This document shows, one piece after another, positions 59,324 through 64,000 of a DNA stretch of 64,000 bases. Made by a program: the position numbers and the translations under genes. The notes below the pieces were generated by a model. That model did no database searches. It was not told the origin of the DNA and saw nothing but the letters and a program-made list of their open reading frames with translations. The stretch is taken from NCBI GenBank assembly GCA_033239005.1, contig BSQZ01000012.1, positions 552,001-616,000 on the forward strand, read 5' to 3'. Every line of letters starts with the position of its first letter. Positions within the stretch are counted from its first letter, which is position 1. The DNA comes from Lamellibrachia satsuma (taxonomy: Eukaryota > Annelida > Polychaeta > Sabellida > Siboglinidae).

Positions 59324-60596
59324 AACGCTACAAATATGACACAAAACAAAATTCATGGTTTTTAGTTTATGCACCTATAAGAGTTATTAAAACAACAATT
59401 TTTAACCACAATTGAGATTATTACGCCAGTAGTTTGCTAGGAAAACCTTGTTGAACACACAATATCTTAATTTCAAGGACTGCTCTATACTGTCAGGTAA
59501 CCCCGCGTCACGAGTGTCAAAGTGCAGCACAATTTGCTCACCAAACGAAAATATATTTGTATACACCTATGGCTATAGGATATGGCTATGCTGTTTACGT
59601 CTAAGCTATGAGAATGTCATGTAACATATTTTGGCCTTTGTTTGGATATTAGTCCTCTTTCTGACAAAATGAAACGTTTGTTTTACACTTTGTGTTAGTT
59701 CTGTGTATGTCGGCGTCACTTAATACATCACACGTAGTCTACGTTACCCGATTCTTTTAAATAGAACTGCGCAAGCGTTTATCGGTCGCACTGGTTAACA
59801 TGGCAATCTGAGAAATGACCGGAACCTCTCATTTTTAGAACACATTCTGAGTAAACGAGTGCCGTGATATTCTTGATTTTAGTTGCCCGTGGTTAGTTTT
59901 TATTAGTTCTTTTAGGTGCATAGCCCCAAAACCATGACTTTCGTTTCGCTTGATAAAAACAATGATTAAAAACAATGAATACATTTTTCATCAGTTTAAT
60001 TATTTTGTCAGTACACCATTCACATTAAACTACGCAGGGTTGTTGTGTTTGATGGGATGGTCGGTAGAAACTGAAAACAATTGTTTTATCACTTTTTGCC
60101 GGGCCGTTTTTACTGCGGTAAAAAACGATTTACCACCTGGCGGCTAAATACTGCCAACCGTGTACAGTTTGTATGGAAACATGAGCTGTGCTGTCAAGGA
60201 AGATATACTTCTACCAATAAACAATCATTTACATGCATATGATGTGTGCCCAGTCTAACAATAAGCTTTTTTGAACTTAGATTGCACAGAGCGGCTTTGA
60301 AAAAGCTACAAAATCGAAAACATCGAAATCTAAACCCTGAAGACAGACTTGCGATCTGCTTCCGTATCTATGTATAAGACTGCTTATCTAACATCAAAAG
60401 CAACAATGGTAAATGTTCTTTGGACTCATCTCAAAAGCTAATCAAATATAATTAATGTCATGTAGGCCAATTACGAAACGTTAATTAAAGGACTGTATTA
60501 AAACGATTTAATTATCAGTATGTTTCTTCTGTTGATATTTAGTAAACTTTGCCACGTTGTTGAAAGATTAAAGAACGGGTAGCCAACGGGCCGACT

Positions 60597-60997
60597 CTAA
60601 TTAATAAATATTTCACACAACTTCCGCGGCCCGGTAGGGGCGCTCAGGATGATGAGAAACAGGCGTTGACACTGCATGGCGCTGCAGTCGCACTCGAAGA
60701 CGCATTCCCCCGGCACGTTGTCGCAGAACGAAGGGTTGTTGTGATAGGGGAGCATGGCTGACTGATCACTCTTCGTGTACACCATCGTCGCCGGGAAATC
60801 GAGGCACTCTCCTCCGTCCAGCACGGCGGTCACAGTCAGGTGGTCGTGAGCAGGCGGCAACTCGACCTCTAGGTGGAACGATTTGTCGGAATGAGGCGTT
60901 GTCACTTGCTGACAGGTGGCGTTGTTCACATCAACGAGGGCAGACACGTTGTAGTCGTTGCGATACCCGGTAATTTTCAACCAACTTGGATCGATGT
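60597..60997 (-). CDS. F-type lectin gene terminal exon, Cys-rich domain
   Basis: A 401-nt exon. Acceptor ATATGTTGTAG, stop TAG at 60597. It begins DIDPSWLKITGYRNDYNVSA and ends CVFECDCSAMQCQRLFLIIL then SAPTGPRKLCEIFIN. Six of its Cys fall near the C-terminus. A similar Cys-rich module ending in CEI-like sequence follows FTP domains in other invertebrate proteins (from memory, not checked). The lumenal or extracellular location is inferred from the Cys pattern. Confidence 0.75.
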
Positions 60998-62442
60998 CTA
61001 CAACATATTAAATCAATCTGGCTGTTCGACCATTCAACAAGCGAATTGGGCAGATGATTAATCACCTGTTATACGCAGCTGATTTACTTATATTTGCTCC
61101 TTCCACCAAAGGACTGCAAACATCAGTTATTTATATTATAAACATAGAAATGTTGATTTTAGAATATTGTTGCGGAGGGACAGAATCATTAGAACGGGCG
61201 AGGAGACATTTCATGGTAAATGCGGCGTATCACACACGCTCAATGCGTGCCGTGGGATATCGGGGTGGAATCACTCAGTGTATCCATGCTTTCTATTCCG
61301 TAAAACTAAACTGTTGATGTTTGAAACGTATCGAATGACAACCGACTGCAACGACACAGAGCACAGTCCCCGGTCTTTAGTTAAATCTAAGGTGTATGGA
61401 GTAAATCTTAAATGGCAAATTTGCGAAGTAAATCACCCTGCGAATCGTACTTGACGACTGGCCGAGCAGCTCAAATAATCGGACGCGCTCTATAGCAGCA
61501 TATATATGTATAATACATATTATGTATGTTCGTACGTACGGACAGACGGACGCACGCACGCACGGACAAACGGAGGCACACAAGCACGCACGCACGCACG
61601 CACGCACGCATACATTATGTATATATGCATGTCTGTGTGCGCGTGTGTGTATGTGCGCGCACGTGCGCGTGTGTTTCATTTCATCAGCTTACCGTCAAAC
61701 ACTTCTACTTCCGCCACGTGGAAGTAGTATGATACAGTCGCTGCCATGAACAAGTAGCGTCTCCGGGCGTACAGTGGGCTCTCGCAGGTGAGATTGACAG
61801 TGGGCACATCTCCCATGGCACCGTGTGTGACACACTTCAGGAATGGGTAGTTCAATGGTCCGTTGCCAATTGTGGGATCGTGGTCCGTCAGTCCAATGGT
61901 GAAGTTGAGTAGTCGATCTACAGGTAAGTAACCGGGATAATGAGTATAGTAACACGGTTCACATATTACGACGGATACTAACCATAACCAGGACATTGAA
62001 GAAAACGTCCCGTCTGCTTTGGCATTGTGTGGTCATAATCAATAATTCGAGTCATATTCAATCGGACTGACAGTGATGTTTTGTGACCAAAATGCTATCT
62101 TTTGCAGTAAACAAATTGACTTTCTTTTATAATAACAAAATCGAACGGTTTGCAAAATAATGTGATGATATTTTTCAGTTTGTTAACAAAAAGGTTGGTT
62201 GGTTATCGATATGTAATTATTATTTTGGGTTTGCTTTCTTTTTAGCCCCGTTATTGTGTGCAGTTTCTCTAGTAGGTCGGAGAGGCAAAGTTTTGGTGTC
62301 ACAATATTAACACGCACAGTGTAGTTGTGTATATTGGTTCATCATACATACATTTCAAACACTTACCACGATATAGTTCGCTCAATATGTTGGTGACACG
62401 TACTCTTGTGATCCGGGCTCTCTCCTGCCCGAAGTCTACTGC
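60597..62442 (-). CDS. F-type lectin (fucolectin/FTP)-like protein, 3' part of gene
   Basis: Three minus-strand exons in phase: 62367-62442, 61693-61917 and 60597-60997. The first two form the C-terminal half of an F-type lectin domain: VDFGQERARITRVRVTN, then DRLLNFTIGLTDHDP, a Cys pair and ending HVAEVEVFD. The last exon adds a Cys-rich domain ending in CEIFIN. Family members are secreted carbohydrate-binding proteins common in molluscs and other invertebrates. The usual R-x-D-C-C before the DRL motif is replaced by I-L-S-E-L-Y, so the canonical fucose site appears lost. The N-terminal half and signal peptide lie upstream, interrupted or displaced by a minisatellite and a transposon. Exon joins are inferred from phase. 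Confidence 0.7.
61021..61122 (+). mobile_element. LINE reverse-transcriptase fragment
   Basis: The frame reads FNKRIGQMINHLLYAADLLI then FAPSTKGLQT. This matches the catalytic strand of non-LTR reverse transcriptases (INHLLYADDLV-x-x-SPS-x-KGLQ). The catalytic YADD is YAAD, so it is dead. Only about 34 codons are recognisable; flanks are too diverged. Confidence 0.7.
61500..61675. repeat. ACGC/GTGC microsatellite cluster
   Basis: Mixed GTAC, GACG, CACG and GTGC runs inside the lectin-gene intron. Confidence 0.88.
61693..61917 (-). CDS. F-type lectin exon (C-terminal half of domain)
   Basis: 225 nt, phase 1 on both sides. Acceptor TTACCTGTAG, donor TTTGACG|GTAAGC. It reads DRLLNFTIGLTDHDPTIGNG, then PLNYPFLKCVTHGAMGDVP, then TVNLTCESPLYARRRYLF, ending YFHVAEVEVFD. 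The two Cys residues and the RYLF...EVEVF ending match the FTP family. Confidence 0.8.
61918..62366 (-). other. Lectin-like gene intron, nothing notable
   Basis: A 449-bp AT-rich intron between the two lectin-domain exons; no repeat or coding segment was seen. Confidence 0.65.
62367..62442 (-). CDS. F-type lectin exon (strand core)
   Basis: A 76-nt exon. Acceptor CCTCATAG, donor TCGTG|GTAAGT, exit phase 1. It reads AVDFGQERARITRVRVTNIL then SELYR. The VDFGQ-x-x-x-I-x-x-V-x-V-T-N pattern is typical of the domain. The acceptor lacks a pyrimidine tract and is abutted by the 19-bp minisatellite. Confidence 0.65.
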
Positions 62443-62463
62443 CTATGAGGCGCCGTAGCGGCC

Positions 62464-62845
62464 AAAAGGGTCGAGTCCTGCGCGAACCGTCGAGTCCTGC
62501 GCGAACCGTCGAGTTCTGTCTGCGAGAACCGTCGAGTCCTGCGCGAACTGTCGAGTCCTGCGCGAACTGTCGAGTCCTGCGCGAACCGTCGAGTCCTGCG
62601 CGAACCGTCGAGTTCTGTCTGCGAGAACCGTCGAGTCCTGCGCGAACCGTCGAGTCCTGCGCGAACCGTCGAGACCTGCGCGAACCGTCGAGACCTGCGC
62701 GAACCGTCGAGTCCTGCGCGAACCGTCGAGTCCTGCGCGAACCGTCGAGTCCTGCGCGAACCGTCGAGTCCTGCGCGAACGAGATACTCTGCGCGAACCG
62801 TCGAGTCCTGCGCGAACTTTCGAGTCCTGCGCGAACGAGATACTC
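62464..62845. repeat. 19-bp minisatellite, GC-rich
   Basis: About 20 units of CGAGTCCTGCGCGAACCGT with variants (GTTCTGTCTGCGAGAA insert forms, GAGACC forms, GAGATACTCTG forms). Open frames of 137-174 codons on both strands cross it only because the repeat lacks stops. Confidence 0.92.
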
Positions 62846-63076
62846 TGGTTACCACTGAAAATAGCGTTGCCGTTGTCGGATGTGCAGCGAAGTAATGCCG
62901 CAAAAAGCATAATATAATATAATATATTACCCAGAGTACAGTGAATGGAAAAAATCCCATAAATGTGCTAAAAAAATAAATCGATAGTTAAAACGACAAT
63001 GCCACGAGACTGTCTGCAGAACACAATGAATTCAGTGCAACGTTTCGTGTGAGCTATCGTGGCTTAGCGGTAGAGC
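62846..63076. other. Short spacer ending in tRNA-like A-box
   Basis: No coding segment. TGGCTTAGCGG at 63060-63070 fits the pol III A-box consensus (TRGCNNAGYGG). The stretch GCTTAGCGGTAGAGC can fold as a tRNA D-arm. Sequence stops matching a tRNA where the hAT end begins, so it may be a truncated tRNA-derived SINE head. Confidence 0.35.
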
Positions 63077-64000
63077 CAGTGGCGGATTAAGACATTCGTG
63101 GGCCCTAGGCATCCGGCACTTTCGTGGGCCCCAAGTAAACCCACGACAAGATTTTCAAGTTAGCATTTCACTATTTATATCATCAATAAAGATAATACAC
63201 GAACAGTTCTTTTAAAAGTCAACAATTGCAAATTACCGATCGCAGATATTATGGTGTACGGTAGGCTGGTAGCGATTGTTGAAGTCGACTAACACCATCT
63301 CACACCTAAGGCTTAGCGATGCGTAGTCTACAGTTTTACCTTGCGTATTTCCTTGATGGCAAACGAGCTAATAATGTCATCAACCAAGAGTGAACGCATC
63401 ATTTCCGACTCTATGGCTAAAAGTGACAGTGCCGACAAGCACGATTGACCCATCATGGAACGCTGGTAGTCTTTGATGTTTCAGTACAAAGAAAGATCGC
63501 TCGCCTTCGCAGCTGGAGCCGAAAATTTACAGATATATCCGTAGCGCAATGTAAAAGTTAGGGAAACTGGTAATCAGCTTATTTTCATGAAGAAAGGTTA
63601 TCATCTCGGCACCTGTCTCGAAGTCTCCATATTTTGTGAAGAGACGGAATTCCTTCTCAAAATCAGGCTTAATATCAGTATCGTAATACCGAGTGAGCTC
63701 TTTGCACTTCGAGGGGATATCGCTGTCGGCGAGAGATCGAATCTCCCCGAAACGTTCATAGACATTCGTGTAGGCGGCCTTCTGTTTCTTGATGTCGGAG
63801 AGTAATCTGTCAATGATGACTAGGTAGGTGTTCACTCGGAAGTTCTCTCGACAGTCGCTCACTTTGACCTCTTCTGGTGTTTCGTTGGAACAACTTTCTC
63901 TTCTTTGCTCGCTTGTTTTCATCGTCTTAATCAAGTCCTGGTGCAACTGACTTTGCTTCATTCTCGAATCGATCGAACCTTTCTGAGTCACGCAAAGAAT
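63077..64000 (-). mobile_element. hAT-type DNA transposon, 3' end, running off the window
   Basis: The left boundary CAGTGGCGGATTAAGAC at 63077 is a typical hAT terminal-repeat start, followed by the GTGGGCCCTAGGC subterminal motif. The minus-strand coding remnant (63328-64000) ends in the hAT dimerisation region. The other end and the 8-bp target duplication lie outside the window; the candidate left copy is GGTAGAGC at 63069-63076. Confidence 0.65.
63328..64000 (-). pseudogene. hAT transposase remnant (ZMYM1-like C-terminal part)
   Basis: Reading from the right edge: FRVNTYLVIIDRLLSDIKKQ, FETGAEMITFLHENKLI, FPNFYIALRIYL, then TAA at 63527. After the stop the same frame gives SSCEGERSF, and a shifted frame gives DYQRSMMGQSCLSALSLLAI then ESEMMRSLLVDDIISSFAIK, ending TAG at 63328. 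These are the family hallmarks of hAT/ZMYM1-type transposases (ALRIYL, ERSFS-LK, LS-L-IE-E). One nonsense codon and one frameshift show it is dead. Confidence 0.8.

Larger units (their letters stand above)
58199..60596. other. Intergenic region
   Basis: No gene was supported. It holds a two-copy 74-bp direct repeat (58785-58932), a 13-bp-arm hairpin (59283-59323) and AT-rich unique sequence. A frame at 58445-58714 starts plausibly (MKDDVERLKLALTSSCNTSP) but has no recognisable family; it lies just past the duplication and may be 3' UTR of the FRMD4-type gene. Confidence 0.5.
60998..61692 (-). other. Last intron of the lectin-like gene
   Basis: Holds a plus-strand reverse-transcriptase fragment (61021-61122) and a dinucleotide/tetranucleotide-rich stretch (61500-61675). 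Confidence 0.7.

Noticed and set aside
62436..62960. Frames of 137-174 codons on both strands
   Set aside because: All are translations of the 19-bp minisatellite, open in several frames at once.

Overview
The window is AT-rich, intron-rich animal DNA packed with minisatellites and microsatellites. It has no bacterial features, no rRNA and no complete tRNA. Gene structure (exons of 58-170 nt, GT-AG introns of 0.3-6 kb), an F-type-lectin-like gene and remnants of hAT and LINE elements fit an invertebrate bilaterian, most likely a lophotrochozoan such as a mollusc. The species cannot be fixed from sequence alone.

The main content is one plus-strand gene, the FRMD4A/FRMD4B-type FERM scaffold. 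Nineteen exons between 13757 and 45739 join in phase into 1055 codons plus a stop. They cover the end of the FERM F1 lobe, F2, F3, a Ser-rich linker, the CUPID/DUF3338 cytohesin-binding region and a long disordered Ser/Pro/Tyr-rich tail ending in a class I PDZ-ligand-like T-L-V. The first exons, encoding most of F1, are not visible and are probably upstream of the window; bases 1-13756 read as intron or upstream sequence. Exon 9 (28857-28961) is a frame-neutral 105-nt exon that adds an acidic, base-free 35-residue insert inside F3.

A 10-kb segment (37962-47983) holding the end of exon 16, all of exons 17-19 and the 3' flank is repeated immediately downstream (47984-58198). The second copy has an intact exon 17 and exon 19, but its big exon carries eight small indels that sum to zero and create two premature stops. 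It is either a decaying partial duplicate or an uncollapsed second haplotype.

From 58199 to 60596 no gene is seen. A minus-strand gene follows (exons at 62367-62442, 61693-61917 and 60597-60997). It encodes the C-terminal part of an F-type lectin (fucolectin/FTP) domain and a Cys-rich tail; its first intron in view holds a 19-bp minisatellite, and its last intron holds a reverse-transcriptase fragment. The right edge (63077-64000) is the 3' end of a broken minus-strand hAT-type transposon, inserted just after a tRNA-like A-box. Intergenic and intronic DNA is dominated by tandem arrays: 29 x 38 bp at 15602, a 161-bp higher-order array at 31541, 21-bp units at 36935, and others. Several arrays sit within a few tens of bases of splice sites.
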